Shown: positions 16,216 through 26,134, numbered from the stretch's first letter. The stretch: 61,324 nt of DNA from Bacteroides sp. ET71 (GCF_023336905.1 NZ_JAMBLS010000020.1:1-61324), one strand, 5' to 3'. The notes: generated by a model not told the origin, from the letters alone. Program-made: numbers and translations.

Positions 16216-17691
16216 TTATTTGGGCATGGCCGGCAGTGCCCAGCCTTCGCGGTAAGTGTGCTTGATAAGTTCTTGTGCGAAAGCTTGTGCGTTGACGGGG
16301 TCTGTCCACGTCTTGTCGAACGTCGGGTGTCCGTCGTGAATCTTGAAACCGTCTTTGATAACTGTGCGGATGGTTTCGTCCGGGCCGATGTTGGTGAAGC
16401 GCATGTTCTCGCCATCCCATTCCAGCGTGCGGTTCAGGGCTTGCAAGCGGATGGCCAATACGCCCATGACAACCATTTCATTCATCGGGCCGGCTTCCGA
16501 GAAGTCCGACTTACACGGAACGCGGTTTTCTTTGCTTTCTTTGCAGGCGCGTACCCAGTCCATTTCGTGTGATGTTTTCACGCGGCGGCATACTTTCGGT
16601 GCGTTGGGCACACGGCCGGAGAGTAACCATGGATTTTCGCCGTAGCATCCGCAAATCAGCGTGTCTTTGGTACCGTGGAAGATGGTCAGGCCACCGCCGC
16701 TCTGCATCAGTTGTTTGCCTTCGGGGAAGCCTTTCGGGCGTTCGGGCATCATGCCGCCGTCGTACCAGTGTACTTCGACTTCGGGCATGGCTACCTTCGG
16801 CATGTTCTCGCGGGCGGGGAATATCATCTTGACGTGCTGTGCTTGCGGCGCGCAGGCGTTCAGCAGCAGCGTAGAAGAGCCTTCTACTTTCGTGGGATAT
16901 TTCAATTTCAGTGCACGGAAGGGCTGGTGCAGGATGTGGCAAGCCATGTCGCCCAATGCGCCTGTTCCGTAGTCCCACCAGCCGCGCCAGTTCCAGGGGT
17001 GGTAGATGGGGTTGTAGGGGTTCAGCTTGGCCGGACCAGTGAAGAGATCCCAGTTCAGTGTCTTGGGGATGCGTTCTTCTTTCTCGGGCACGTTCAGACC
17101 TTGGGGCCAGATGGGGCGGTCTGTGGCACATTCTACCTTGTAGACGTCGCCTATTTCGCCGTTCCAAATCCATTCGCAGACGAGGTCGGTGCCTTCGCCG
17201 GACGAACCTTGGTTACCCATCTGCGTGACAACGCCTGTACTTTCTGCCAGTTTGGTCAGCAGACGTGATTCATATACAGAGTGGGTGAGGGGTTTCTGGC
17301 AGTAAACGTGTTTGCCCAATGTCATGGCATCGGCCGTGATGATGGCATGTGTGTGGTCGGCGGTGGCAATGATGACGCCGTCGATGCTCTTGCCCATTTC
17401 GTCAAACATCTTGCGGTAGTCCCAGTAGCGTTTTGCGTTGGGGAACTCGTCAAATACGCCTTTGGCATATTTCCAGTCTACGTCGCACAAGGCAACGATG
17501 TTCTCAGTGCCTTTCACTGCGTTGATGTTGGCGTGTCCCATGCCTCCGATACCGACGGCGGCAATGTTCATTTTGTCGCTGGGAGGAATGTGTCCGTGAC
17601 TGCGCCCCAGGATGCTGCTCGGGGCAATGGTCAGACCGGCCAAGGCTAAGCCTCCGGTCTTCAGAAATTCTCTGCGTGTGAATTTCGACAT
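16216..17691 (-). CDS. Tat-exported Gfo/Idh/MocA-family oxidoreductase
   Basis: A twin-arginine signal (RREFLKTGGLALAG) at residues 6-19 sends the folded, cofactor-loaded enzyme to the periplasm. The Rossmann motif is GIGGMGHAN (about 48-56). The usual EKP motif appears as CQKPLT, and the HPWNWRGWWDYGTGALGDMACH block is typical of the long (about 490-residue) secreted subfamily. In the BT2156-2159-type cassette the corresponding protein oxidises the C3 hydroxyl of a glycoside. It lies 54 bp after the second oxidoreductase gene. I infer the 3-dehydrogenase role; the sugar specificity is unknown. Confidence 0.88.
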   Translation of the reverse strand: MSKFTRREFLKTGGLALAGLTIAPSSILGRSHGHIPPSDKMNIAAVGIGGMGHANINAVKGTENIVALCDVDWKYAKGVFDEFPNAKRYWDYRKMFDEMGKSIDGVIIATADHTHAIITADAMTLGKHVYCQKPLTHSVYESRLLTKLAESTGVVTQMGNQGSSGEGTDLVCEWIWNGEIGDVYKVECATDRPIWPQGLNVPEKEERIPKTLNWDLFTGPAKLNPYNPIYHPWNWRGWWDYGTGALGDMACHILHQPFRALKLKYPTKVEGSSTLLLNACAPQAQHVKMIFPARENMPKVAMPEVEVHWYDGGMMPERPKGFPEGKQLMQSGGGLTIFHGTKDTLICGCYGENPWLLSGRVPNAPKVCRRVKTSHEMDWVRACKESKENRVPCKSDFSEAGPMNEMVVMGVLAIRLQALNRTLEWDGENMRFTNIGPDETIRTVIKDGFKIHDGHPTFDKTWTDPVNAQAFAQELIKHTYREGWALPAMPK

Positions 17692-17745
17692 GTTCGTTAG
17701 TTTTTAAAAGTTAGTTTGATTATTGATTTAGTACAATTTGGTTTC

Positions 17746-18834
17746 TTATTCTTTGTTGTGTCTCAGCAGTCCGTAGCCGTTGGTCATGTGGCGGCGGCGT
17801 TCCCTGATTTCTTCCAGCGTTTCCAGGTTGCCTATGGCGGGCAGGTCATGGGCGCGGGCATCGTCCAGGAAGTCCCACGCGTGTTGTGAGGCGATGGCCG
17901 AGTCACGCATCCGCGGCATCCGAGGGTCGCGTTGGCCGCTCAGGATGGACTCCGCCATCAGGGCGCACAGCTTGTCCAGGTTCTTCCCTCCGAAGGGCTT
18001 TTCAATGCGCAGCGTACGGTTGACCCCGTGCAGGTCGACAACGGCTGTCTTGAAGTCGTGCGTCATGCGCACGATGCCTTTGGTGCCGATGATGTCTGTA
18101 TAGGAGTTGTGGGTTTGCTGTTGGGAGAGTTGCCCGTAGACGAAGCCTTGTGTGATGTCGTAGACGATGCCGTTTTCGAACGTGCCATGGCATTGCAGCC
18201 ACCAGGGGTCTTTGTAGGACCACATGCGCAGCCCTTGGGCGTGCCAGGTTTTGTATTCGCTGCCGGCATACCAGCGTGCGATGTCGACGTAGTGCATGCC
18301 GCAATCGTGGAAGGCGGGGCCTTCGTATTCGTGCCCTTCGCCGGGGGCCAGTCCAGGAGTCATGTGGCAGATGCGTATGATGGCCAATTCACCTATTTCG
18401 CCTTCTTCGATGAACTGCTTCATGGTTTGATGGTACCACGAGTTGCGCAGATAGAGGTTGACGGTGGCAAACACGCCGCTGTCTTTCACCAAGTCTACTA
18501 CTTCCCATTCGTGTTCGATGGTGTCGGCCACGGGCTTTTCAGCGATGATGTGTTTATGGGTTCTGACAGCTTTTTCGATTTGTTCTTTTCGGGAATCAGC
18601 CAGTGCGCAAAGGGCGACTGCCCGGATGCTGTCGTCGTTGAAGATTATGTTTTCGTCGGTAATTGTCCGGGTGTTGGGAAACATCTTCTGGGCTTCGGCG
18701 CGCGAAGACGGCGAAGGGTCGCAGACGTAGGCTATCTCCCAACGGTTGCTTTGCGCCATAGCCTCCCCGTACATTTTCCCCATTCGGCCAAACCCAATAA
18801 GGGCTGCCTTGATCTTAGTCGTGTCTTTCAACAT
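17746..18834 (-). CDS. Gfo/Idh/MocA-family oxidoreductase, cytosolic
   Basis: This first gene of the cassette encodes a 362-residue NAD(P)-dependent enzyme without a signal peptide. It has GFGRMGKMYGEAM as the nucleotide-binding turn, AEKPVADT as the EKP motif, and GPAFHDCGMHYVDIARWY as the active-site segment with Asp and His. Since its partners are exported, it could reduce the released 3-keto sugar after import and so close the cycle; that is an inference from the cassette. The enzyme family also includes inositol and glucose dehydrogenases. Confidence 0.85.
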   Translation of the reverse strand: MLKDTTKIKAALIGFGRMGKMYGEAMAQSNRWEIAYVCDPSPSSRAEAQKMFPNTRTITDENIIFNDDSIRAVALCALADSRKEQIEKAVRTHKHIIAEKPVADTIEHEWEVVDLVKDSGVFATVNLYLRNSWYHQTMKQFIEEGEIGELAIIRICHMTPGLAPGEGHEYEGPAFHDCGMHYVDIARWYAGSEYKTWHAQGLRMWSYKDPWWLQCHGTFENGIVYDITQGFVYGQLSQQQTHNSYTDIIGTKGIVRMTHDFKTAVVDLHGVNRTLRIEKPFGGKNLDKLCALMAESILSGQRDPRMPRMRDSAIASQHAWDFLDDARAHDLPAIGNLETLEEIRERRRHMTNGYGLLRHNKE

Positions 18835-18863
18835 AAGTTCTCTTGTTTATGATTGTGTGGGGA

Positions 18864-18871
18864 CAAATATA
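18864..18871 (-). promoter_or_regulatory. -7 box of the 3-keto-sugar cassette
   Basis: TATATTTG on the minus strand, about 30 bp before the first ATG of the cassette. A TTG stands 23 bp further upstream, slightly farther than ideal. Confidence 0.55.
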
Positions 18872-18943
18872 GGACAAAACTTTCGATAAGTTGACAATAA
18901 GAGTGCTAAAGAAAATAAAAAGAAAGAAGATTCCTGCGCTCTT

Positions 18944-19426
18944 TCAGACCAATGCTGCGACAAACTGCCAGATGAAGTAGCCGCAGACAACGCATTTCAG
19001 CACAGTTCCCAGCAGGAATCCCAGCACGGAGCCCAGTCCCGACTTGAGGGCTTGGGCTGTTTCACGGCCTCCCAGCAGCTCGCCCACCACGGCACCGATG
19101 AACGGGCCGAGGATGATGCCCCACGGCATGAAGAACAGTCCGATGATGGTACCTACCAGGCAGCCGCGCGTCCCCCACTTGGTGCCGCCCGTATATTTGG
19201 TGCCCAGCAGCGGGATGAAGTAGTCCAGCACTTGGATGATGACGACGATGCCCAGCCATACCAGCAGTTGGGTGGTGGTGAACTGGACGCGGTCGGTGAT
19301 GTGCAGCAACAGCATGCCGCCGTATGCCAGAGGTACGCCGGGCAATACGGGCAGTACGCAGCCCGCCAGTCCGGTGAGCAGGCAGAGGATGCCTACGATG
19401 ATGAGAAAGATGTCCATAATCGGCAA
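18944..19426 (-). CDS. DUF456 membrane protein
   Basis: This is a 160-residue integral membrane protein with about four hydrophobic segments and the DUF456 pattern: GILCLLTGLAGCVLPVLPGVPL at the N-terminus, then a run of Gly-spaced helices (GCLVGTIIGLF, GPFIGAVVGELLGG, GLGSVLGFLLGT) of the glycine-zipper kind. It is widespread in bacteria with no defined function. It is monocistronic and divergent from surE across a 400-bp gap. Confidence 0.85.
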   Translation of the reverse strand: MPIMDIFLIIVGILCLLTGLAGCVLPVLPGVPLAYGGMLLLHITDRVQFTTTQLLVWLGIVVIIQVLDYFIPLLGTKYTGGTKWGTRGCLVGTIIGLFFMPWGIILGPFIGAVVGELLGGRETAQALKSGLGSVLGFLLGTVLKCVVCGYFIWQFVAALV

Positions 19427-19558
19427 GATTTAAGTTTACCGTCGGCAAAGATAAGCATTTGTGGCAGGAAGATGGTGCGGAAGGAGGGAAAAAAGTGAGG
19501 CGGTGCGTCGCTTTTTCGGTTTGGATGCGGAAGAGGCTCCGCCTTTGTCCGGACAGAG

Positions 19559-19630
19559 CGGCTGGTTCCGGAGCTGCTCTCCAGCCTGCACGGCTGGTTC
19601 CGGAGCTGCTCTCCAGCCTGCACGGCTGGT
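19559..19630. repeat. Tandem 32-bp repeat, 2.25 copies, each a stem-loop
   Basis: A 32-bp unit (19559-19590) is repeated exactly at 19591-19622 and begins a third time at 19623. Each unit holds GGCTGG..CCAGCC, so each can form its own hairpin. It sits in the 400-bp DUF456-surE gap, which otherwise holds the surE promoter and no gene. Confidence 0.85.
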
Positions 19631-19785
19631 ATCCTTCTCCAAGCATATCTCTGTTCGGCGCAAGAAGAATTTATACCAAGCAAACGAAAGTCTGAAAAGC
19701 ACTCTTTGCGCTTGATGTTGCCTCTTTCCGCTACGATTCCTGCGAAAGAAGTCTTCTTACGTTTCCGTTTTTCACCTCAAACTTC

Positions 19786-19793
19786 TATCTTTG
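19786..19793 (+). promoter_or_regulatory. -7 box of surE-lpxB
   Basis: TATCTTTG, about 35 bp before the surE ATG. A GTTTCCG near 19761 is at the right distance for a weak -33 box. Confidence 0.55.
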
Positions 19794-19828
19794 CGGCATA
19801 GTAACAGATATATCAAAAAAAGAGAACA

Positions 19829-20593
19829 ATGGAAAATCAAAGACCTTTGATACTCGTCTCTAACGACGATGGCATCACTGCCAAAGGAATCAGCGAACTG
19901 ATTAAGTTTCTGCGCCCGCTGGGCGAAATCGTAGTAATGGCTCCCGACACGCCCCGTTCGGGCACGGCTTGCTCGCTGACGGTGAAAGAGCCCATTCATT
20001 ACCAACTCTTGCGCAAAGAAGTGGGCCTGACTGTCTACAAATGTTCGGGAACACCGACCGATTGCGTCAAGCTGGCTTTCCACACCGTGCTCGAACGCAA
20101 ACCCGACCTCGTCATTGGCGGCATCAACCACGGAGACAATTCTGCCGTCAATGTGCACTATTCCGGCACGATGGGTGTCGTGATGGAAGGCTGCCTGAAA
20201 GGAGTGCCTTCGGTTGCATTCTCCCTGTGCAGCCACGAGGCGGATGCTGATTTCGAACCCGCCGGTGAATACATTCGCGACATTGTGCGCAAACTGTTGG
20301 AAAAAGGACTTCCGCCTTTGACCTGCCTCAATGTCAACATTCCCAACACCAAGGAACTGAAAGGAGTGAGAATATGCCAGCAGAGCCAGGGACAGTGGGT
20401 GAATGAATGGGAACACTTTGCCCATCGCGAAGATACGCAGTATTATTGGCTGACAGGCGAGTTCCAGCAGACCGACACTGAAAACGAAAAGAGCGACCGC
20501 TGGGCCTTGGCCAATGACTACATCGCCATCACACCTACCACCGCAGATATGACGGCTTATGAACTGATGGACGAACTGCAAACCTGGTTCTAA
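19829..20593 (+). CDS. surE: 5'-nucleotidase SurE
   Basis: SurE is a metal-dependent phosphatase of nucleoside monophosphates and a stationary-phase survival protein. The N-terminal [14 protein letters not shown] carries metal ligands Asp13 and Asp14. [14 protein letters not shown] and [20 protein letters not shown] complete the active site, including the conserved Asn. Length (254) is normal. lpxB begins four bases after the stop, so the two are co-transcribed, a frequent pairing in Bacteroidetes. Confidence 0.95.
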   Translation: MENQRPLILVSNDDGITAKGISELIKFLRPLGEIVVMAPDTPRSGTACSLTVKEPIHYQLLRKEVGLTVYKCSGTPTDCVKLAFHTVLERKPDLVIGGINHGDNSAVNVHYSGTMGVVMEGCLKGVPSVAFSLCSHEADADFEPAGEYIRDIVRKLLEKGLPPLTCLNVNIPNTKELKGVRICQQSQGQWVNEWEHFAHREDTQYYWLTGEFQQTDTENEKSDRWALANDYIAITPTTADMTAYELMDELQTWF

Positions 20594-20597
20594 CCCC

Positions 20598-21749
20598 ATG
20601 AAGTATTACCTCATAGTCGGCGAAGCCTCCGGCGATTTGCACGCCTCGCATCTCATGGCAGCCTTGCAGGCAGAAGACCCGCAGGCGGAATTCCGCTTCT
20701 TCGGGGGAGACCTGATGACGGCCGTGGGCGGCACCCGGGTGAAGCATTATAAGGAACTGGCCTATATGGGCTTCGTCCCCGTGCTGTTGCACCTGCGTAC
20801 CATTTTTGCTGCCATGAAACAGTGCAAGGCCGATATTACGGCTTGGCGTCCCGACGTGGTGATACTGGTAGACTATCCGGGATTCAACCTGAAGATTGCC
20901 CGTTATGTGCATGCACACACCCATATTCCAGTCTATTATTACATCTCACCTAAAATATGGGCGTGGAAAGAATACCGCATCAAGAATATCAAGCGCGATG
21001 TGGATGAGCTCTTCTCTATTTTACCTTTCGAGGTAGATTTCTTTGAGAACAAGCACGACTATCCCATTCATTACGTTGGCAACCCGACGGTAGATGAAAT
21101 AGCGGCTTTCAAAAAGACTTACGTCGAGACATTTGAGGAATTTTCCGCTTCCAATGGCCTGAGCCGGCAGCCTGTCATTGCCTTATTGGCCGGCAGCCGC
21201 AAACAGGAAATCAAAGACAATCTTCCCGATATGATTCGGGCTGCTTCTTCCATCCCCGGCATGCAGATGGTCGTGGCCGGAGCGCCAGGCATTACCTCCG
21301 AGTTCTATCAGCCGTACTTAAACCATGCTCATGTGAAAGTGCTGTTTGGCCGCACTTATCCGTTGTTGGCTCATGCTACGGTTGCTTTGGTCACTTCGGG
21401 GACTGCAACCTTGGAGACAGCTCTCTTCGGAGTGCCGCAAGCCGTTTGTTACCATACCCCCGTGCCTAAATTGATAGCTTTCTTGAAACGCCACATCCTG
21501 AAGGTTCCTTATATCTCGTTGGTGAACCTGATAGCAGGCAAAGAAGTCGTGAAAGAATTGGTGGCAGACAAGATGACGGTAGAGCAGATGACGGATGAAC
21601 TGCAACGTTTGCTGTACGACACACAACGGAAAGAATCTGTCCGTATGGGTTACGATGAAATGGCCCGCTGTCTGGGGGCACCAGGTGCGCCAGTCCGGGC
21701 TGCCCGTATGATGGTGGAGCTTCTGACCAGGAGACGGCACGAATCCTGA
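20598..21749 (+). CDS. lpxB: Lipid-A-disaccharide synthase
   Basis: LpxB joins UDP-2,3-diacylglucosamine and lipid X into the lipid A disaccharide at the inner face of the membrane. The 383-residue GT19 enzyme shows YYLIVGEASGDLHASHLMAAL at the start, DYPGFNLKIARY and ISPKIWAWKEYRIKNIKRDVD in the N-domain, YVGNPTVDEI and LAGSRKQEI at the interdomain nucleotide site, and LVTSGTATLETALFGVPQAVCY near the end. It follows surE directly and is closed by the terminator at 21774-21813. Confidence 0.96.
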   Translation: MKYYLIVGEASGDLHASHLMAALQAEDPQAEFRFFGGDLMTAVGGTRVKHYKELAYMGFVPVLLHLRTIFAAMKQCKADITAWRPDVVILVDYPGFNLKIARYVHAHTHIPVYYYISPKIWAWKEYRIKNIKRDVDELFSILPFEVDFFENKHDYPIHYVGNPTVDEIAAFKKTYVETFEEFSASNGLSRQPVIALLAGSRKQEIKDNLPDMIRAASSIPGMQMVVAGAPGITSEFYQPYLNHAHVKVLFGRTYPLLAHATVALVTSGTATLETALFGVPQAVCYHTPVPKLIAFLKRHILKVPYISLVNLIAGKEVVKELVADKMTVEQMTDELQRLLYDTQRKESVRMGYDEMARCLGAPGAPVRAARMMVELLTRRRHES

Positions 21750-21773
21750 GTGTGTAATTATATGTTAAACCTT

Positions 21774-21813
21774 CACGAGCCGGTGCAGTAAATGCCCGGC
21801 TCGTGTGTTTTTT
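21774..21813 (+). terminator. Intrinsic terminator of surE-lpxB
   Basis: The ten-base arms CACGAGCCGG (21774-21783) and CCGGCTCGTG (21796-21805) are followed by TGTTTTTT. Confidence 0.88.
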
Positions 21814-21842
21814 CAGTAAACGGTTGTTATATAGGATTGTTT

Positions 21843-22577
21843 ATGAAAAAGATTGTTTATCTGTGGGGCATTGTTTGCCTGGTCGCGATGTTGAGCTTGC
21901 AGTCTTGCAGCGATGATGAAGGATATTCGTTGGGCGATTTTACTGCTCCTCAATTGGCTACTGTGCGTACCATATCGGGCACGGGTTTTTATTTGGATTG
22001 CGATGTCTGGGGAACTTGTTGGCCGGTCAATACCAATATGGGATGGTATGTTCCTATCGACGGACAGCGGGTGGTAGTAACCTTTAACCCTTTGTGGGAT
22101 GACTATGGCGGGTTTGACCATGCAGTGATGATTCTGGATATGACGGATGTGCTGACCAGTTGTGTAGAATCCATGTCGCCTGCTGACGAAGAGGAAATGG
22201 GCCATGAAGCTATTCCTACCACTGCCGGTGACATAACCATCAGTAACGGGTATCTGAATGTATGGTTCCTTCGCCGCCTGCCGTTTTCTACCGCCGTCAG
22301 ATTAGTATATCCACAACCAGATGCTGCCCAGACAACTTCTATGGGTGCATCGGACGACGGCTACATCCATTTGGAGCTGCGTTGCAATACACAGACCGAT
22401 ACGGATACACCCGGCACTTACAGCCTTATCTCTTACAGCCTGAACGAATTGCAGGTGACGGCCGAAACCAAAGGGATAAAACTGAAATTGAATATGGAAG
22501 GTGCCGGTGAAGAAGAACTGACCTTCGATCTGGTGACCGTATCAGAGAGTCAGAATAATCTGACTGCGCATAGGTAA
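21843..22577 (+). CDS. NigD-like lipoprotein
   Basis: The start at 21843 (MKKIVYLWGIVCLVAMLSL) leads to the lipobox Leu-Gln-Ser-Cys followed by Ser-Asp-Asp-Glu. The mature part resembles NigD-like proteins: an N-terminal OB-like section (GDFTAPQLATVRTISGTGFYL, then PVNTNMGWYVPIDGQRVVV) and a C-terminal beta-sandwich. NigD proteins were first seen in Bacteroides bacteriocin loci but are mostly of unknown function. Its last 28 bases overlap the 3' end of cdsA on the other strand. The 17 in-frame residues upstream are not part of the protein. Confidence 0.75.
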   Translation: MKKIVYLWGIVCLVAMLSLQSCSDDEGYSLGDFTAPQLATVRTISGTGFYLDCDVWGTCWPVNTNMGWYVPIDGQRVVVTFNPLWDDYGGFDHAVMILDMTDVLTSCVESMSPADEEEMGHEAIPTTAGDITISNGYLNVWFLRRLPFSTAVRLVYPQPDAAQTTSMGASDDGYIHLELRCNTQTDTDTPGTYSLISYSLNELQVTAETKGIKLKLNMEGAGEEELTFDLVTVSESQNNLTAHR

Positions 22578-23389
22578 ATCACCGCAGCCGGGATGGCCAT
22601 TAACGCGCTGTCAAAGCGGTCCAGCATGCCGCCATGTCCCGGCAATATGTTGCCTGAATCCTTTATTCCCAGTTGGCGTTTCATGAGCGATTCTGTCAGG
22701 TCGCCCCATGTGCCGAAAACAACGACGGTAAAGGCCAGTCCCATCCACTCGGCTAAGTGGAGGAAGGGAAAGTAATGGGCGAATACGAGTGAGGAAGCAA
22801 TGGAAAAGGCTCCCCCGCCAATGCTGCCTTCCCACGACTTCTTGGGCGAGATGCGTTCAAACAAGCGGTGTTTCCCGATAAGTGAACCTACGCAATAAGC
22901 CCCCGTGTCGCTGAGCCAGATGAAAACGAATACCGAGAGCGGTAAAACAGGATTATAGCTTACACTGCTGGATGCCACATCGTTGTGGAAGGCCAAAATG
23001 TTGAGCAAGGCAAAAGGCAAAGCTATATACAACTGGCTCAACATTGTAAAGGCCCAGTTTCCCAGTGGATTTTCTTTCTTCAGGTATAATTCTGTAATCA
23101 TCAGGTAGAGCAGCAACAGCAAGTAAGGCAGAAATACTTGTGCATCTGTCGCCCCGGTGCAAAAAGCCATCACAGCCAGAAACAAGTAGGCTCCGGCCAG
23201 GCTGGTGATTTTTTTGTTGATTGCCACTTGCTTGCTTTTGTCCATCAGTTGCCCGAACTCATATACAGACAATGCGCTGATGAGGGCGAACAAGATGCCA
23301 AACGAAATGGGGGTCAGTAAGATGCACCCCACCAATATAACAACGAACAAGATGCCTGTGATGGTGCGTTGCACGAAATTGCTCTTCAT
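22550..23389 (-). CDS. cdsA: Phosphatidate cytidylyltransferase
   Basis: CdsA makes CDP-diacylglycerol from phosphatidic acid and CTP, the branch point of phospholipid synthesis. The 279-residue protein has about seven to eight membrane segments. The cytoplasmic signature is complete: SDTGAYCVGSLIGKHRLFER, ISPKKSWEGSIGG, then GIKDSGNILPGHGGMLDRFD. It follows ftsH by 16 bp in the order rsfS-ftsH-cdsA. Its 3' end overlaps the convergent NigD-like gene by 28 bp. Confidence 0.95.
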   Translation of the reverse strand: MKSNFVQRTITGILFVVILVGCILLTPISFGILFALISALSVYEFGQLMDKSKQVAINKKITSLAGAYLFLAVMAFCTGATDAQVFLPYLLLLLYLMITELYLKKENPLGNWAFTMLSQLYIALPFALLNILAFHNDVASSSVSYNPVLPLSVFVFIWLSDTGAYCVGSLIGKHRLFERISPKKSWEGSIGGGAFSIASSLVFAHYFPFLHLAEWMGLAFTVVVFGTWGDLTESLMKRQLGIKDSGNILPGHGGMLDRFDSALMAIPAAVIYLCAVRLF

Positions 23390-23405
23390 GATTACGGTCT
23401 AAATA

Positions 23406-25487
23406 TTATTGAGGTTCATTCGACAAAGTTTCTCCTTCCCCTTCGGGTTGTGTCTTGCTTTTATCCGGCAAGGCTTTCCCCTTTTGAGCTTCTACGTCTT
23501 TCTCCGTCTGAGTGGCATTTTGGGCTTCTTGTTCTGCCAGTTCTTTCATTTCTTTAGAAGTCTTGTTGGCAGCCATGATTTCTTCTGAACGTGAAGTCCA
23601 AGGACGGGGACCGAAAATCTGTTCCACGTCGTCGGCAAAGATGACTTCCTTGTCTATCAGTATTTGAGCCAGTCTTTGGTGTCCTTCCTTGTGCTCAGAC
23701 AAAATCTGTTTGGCACGGTCATATTGTTCGTTGACCATCCTCTTCACTTCTTCGTCAATCAGTTCTGCCGTCTTTTCACTATACGGGCGGTTGAAGGAAT
23801 ATTCATCGTTGCTGTAATAGCATAAGTTGGGCAACCTTTCGCTCATGCCGAAATAGGCTATCATGCTGTAAGCCTGTTTCGTCACACGCTCCAGGTCGTT
23901 CATGGCTCCGGTCGATATCCGTCCTAAGAACAATTCTTCGGCAGCCCGTCCGCCTAAGGTGGCGCACATTTCGTCCAGCATTTGTTCTTTGGTGGTCAAC
24001 TGGCGTTCTTCCGGCAGATACCAGGCGGCGCCCAATGCCCGGCCACGCGGAACAATGGTTACTTTGATAAGCGGGTTGGCATATTCCAACAGCCAGGAGA
24101 TGGACGCATGTCCGGCCTCGTGTGTGGCGATGGAGCGGCGTTCTTCTTCGGTGGTAATTTTGGTTTTCTTTTCCAGGCCGCCCACAATGCGGTCAATGGC
24201 TTCCAGGAAATCTTGCTTGCCCACGAACTTTCTGCTGTGCCGTGCAGCTATGAGGGCAGCCTCGTTGCATACGTTAGCAATGTCTGCACCCGAGAAGCCC
24301 GGCGTTTGCCGTGCCAAGAGGTCGATGTCCACACTGTTGTCTATCTTGATGGGACGCAGGTGTACGCCGAATATTTCTTTCCGTTCATTCAGGTCGGGCA
24401 AGTCTACGTGAATTTGTCTGTCGAAACGTCCGGCACGCAGCAGGGCTTTGTCCAGCACGTCCACGCGGTTGGTGGCAGCCAGGATGATGACTCCACTGTT
24501 TGAACCGAAACCGTCCATCTCTGTCAACAGTTGGTTCAGCGTGTTTTCACGTTCGTCGTTTCCACCCATGGCAGCGGCTTTTGAGCGGGCGCGGCCTACG
24601 GCATCTATCTCGTCAATGAAGACGATGCACGGGGCTTTTTCTTTGGCTTGCCGGAAGAGGTCGCGTACACGCGAGGCTCCTACGCCCACGAACATTTCTA
24701 CGAAGTCGGAACCTGCCAGCGAGAAAAACGGTACGTCAGCCTCACCAGCCACAGCTTTGGCCAGCAGGGTCTTACCTGTGCCCGGAGGGCCTACCAGCAA
24801 GGCACCCTTGGGTATCTTGCCGCCCAAGTCTGTGTATTTTTGCGGTTCTTTCAGAAATTCTACAATCTCTTCCACCTCTTGTTTGGCGCCGGCCAGGCCT
24901 GCCACGTCTTTGAACGTGACTTTGGTCGAGTTGCCTCCTTTTTCAAACAGTTGTGCCTTCGACTTGCCCACGTTGAAGATGCCTCCACCGCCCATGCCGC
25001 CTCCGCCGCTCCAACGGCGTGAGATGAATATCCAGAAACCTATGATAAAGGCAATGGGGAGCACTTGCCAGAGGATGATGCCGATGTAGTTCTGTTTCTT
25101 CTTATAGCTGATGGTGCCGTCGAAGTGCGACTCGTTCTTTTCTTTTTCCAGAAACTCGTTCAGGCTGTCGTTCGAGGGTGCTTCGGTGACGACCATGGGG
25201 CTTTTGCCCACGCGGGTGGAGTCTTGCCCGAAGATGTTTCCCACGTGCTGAGGCTTGACGTACGCTTCCACGGAGTTGTCGTCGTAGCCGATAACTTCGC
25301 TGATGTAGCCCTTCTGCACGTATTGTTGGAACTCACTGTAAGAGATTTCCTTCGTGTTCAGCCCTTTGTCGCCTGTAAACACCAGAAACAGCAGCATCAG
25401 GGCTATGATGGAGAACATCCAGTTCAGGTTGAACTTAGGCATGTTCGGCTTGTTGGCAGGCTTTTGGTTTATATTTTTCTTGTCCAT
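23406..25487 (-). CDS. ftsH: ATP-dependent zinc metalloprotease FtsH
   Basis: FtsH is a membrane-bound hexameric AAA+ protease that removes misassembled membrane proteins and regulates lipopolysaccharide synthesis. The 693-residue protein has two membrane segments (about 22-38 and 135-155) around a periplasmic domain, Walker A GPPGTGKT at 233-240, Walker [12 protein letters not shown], the second region of homology [21 protein letters not shown], and the zinc motif HEAGH at 456-460. The Gly-rich linker after the second segment is common in the phylum. It is preceded by rsfS and followed by cdsA. Confidence 0.97.
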   Translation of the reverse strand: MDKKNINQKPANKPNMPKFNLNWMFSIIALMLLFLVFTGDKGLNTKEISYSEFQQYVQKGYISEVIGYDDNSVEAYVKPQHVGNIFGQDSTRVGKSPMVVTEAPSNDSLNEFLEKEKNESHFDGTISYKKKQNYIGIILWQVLPIAFIIGFWIFISRRWSGGGGMGGGGIFNVGKSKAQLFEKGGNSTKVTFKDVAGLAGAKQEVEEIVEFLKEPQKYTDLGGKIPKGALLVGPPGTGKTLLAKAVAGEADVPFFSLAGSDFVEMFVGVGASRVRDLFRQAKEKAPCIVFIDEIDAVGRARSKAAAMGGNDERENTLNQLLTEMDGFGSNSGVIILAATNRVDVLDKALLRAGRFDRQIHVDLPDLNERKEIFGVHLRPIKIDNSVDIDLLARQTPGFSGADIANVCNEAALIAARHSRKFVGKQDFLEAIDRIVGGLEKKTKITTEEERRSIATHEAGHASISWLLEYANPLIKVTIVPRGRALGAAWYLPEERQLTTKEQMLDEMCATLGGRAAEELFLGRISTGAMNDLERVTKQAYSMIAYFGMSERLPNLCYYSNDEYSFNRPYSEKTAELIDEEVKRMVNEQYDRAKQILSEHKEGHQRLAQILIDKEVIFADDVEQIFGPRPWTSRSEEIMAANKTSKEMKELAEQEAQNATQTEKDVEAQKGKALPDKSKTQPEGEGETLSNEPQ

Positions 25488-25494
25488 ACGTCTG

Positions 25495-25854
25495 TTAATC
25501 GAGGTCGGGGATTGAGGTTAGTTTGGCATCAGCCCAGAGAGTCTCCAGGTTATAAAAATCTCTTGCTTCCGGCAGGAACACGTGCACCAGCACATCGCTA
25601 TAATCCATGGCCACCCATTCGGCATTGCGTAAGCCGTCAATGGAATAAGGCTTGACATGTGCTCCTTTACGGGCGAAATCCTTTACCGATTCCACAATGG
25701 CTGTGACTTGGCTGGGAGAGTTTCCTTGGCAGATGACGAAATAACTGCAAATGGTATCGTCTATTTTAGTCAGATCGGCAATGACGATCTTTTTTCCTTT
25801 TTTATCTTGAATTCCTTCTGTGATTTGTTGAATAAGTTTTTCTGCTTCGTTCAT
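25495..25854 (-). CDS. rsfS: Ribosomal silencing factor RsfS
   Basis: RsfS binds L14 on the 50S subunit and blocks 30S joining when nutrients are short. The 119-residue protein begins at 25854 (MNEAEKLIQQITEGIQDKKG); the longer frame to 26025 adds 57 residues that fit nothing and lie upstream of the promoter. Family motifs are VIADLTKIDDTICSYFVICQG, HVKPYSIDG and EWVAMDYSDVLVHVFLPEAR. It heads the rsfS-ftsH-cdsA operon, with ftsH starting seven bases after its stop. Confidence 0.93.
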   Translation of the reverse strand: MNEAEKLIQQITEGIQDKKGKKIVIADLTKIDDTICSYFVICQGNSPSQVTAIVESVKDFARKGAHVKPYSIDGLRNAEWVAMDYSDVLVHVFLPEARDFYNLETLWADAKLTSIPDLD

Positions 25855-25883
25855 TCTATATTGAATCTGGTTAAAATTAAGGG

Positions 25884-25891
25884 CAAAGATA
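25884..25891 (-). promoter_or_regulatory. -7 box of rsfS-ftsH-cdsA
   Basis: TATCTTTG on the minus strand, 30 bp before the rsfS ATG. A TTTT-containing stretch stands about 20 bp upstream in place of TTTG. Confidence 0.6.
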
Positions 25892-26134
25892 CGCTGATTT
25901 CCTGTATCGAGCACGTAAAACAGCGAAAGACTTCGTTTTTTTACTTTTTTTAGGTAATGCAACCGGTTTGCATCGGTTTCTCTATTTGATTCATTATCGG
26001 CAGGGTATAAACAAAAACTAAACAAACCCTAATGCTGCCACCGGTATGTGCCTGTTTTTTTTATTGAATCCTCCTTTGGGGTGTTTATGGTTCTCTGTTT
26101 CCAAACAGAGGATTTCCATGGACTTTATTCGTAC

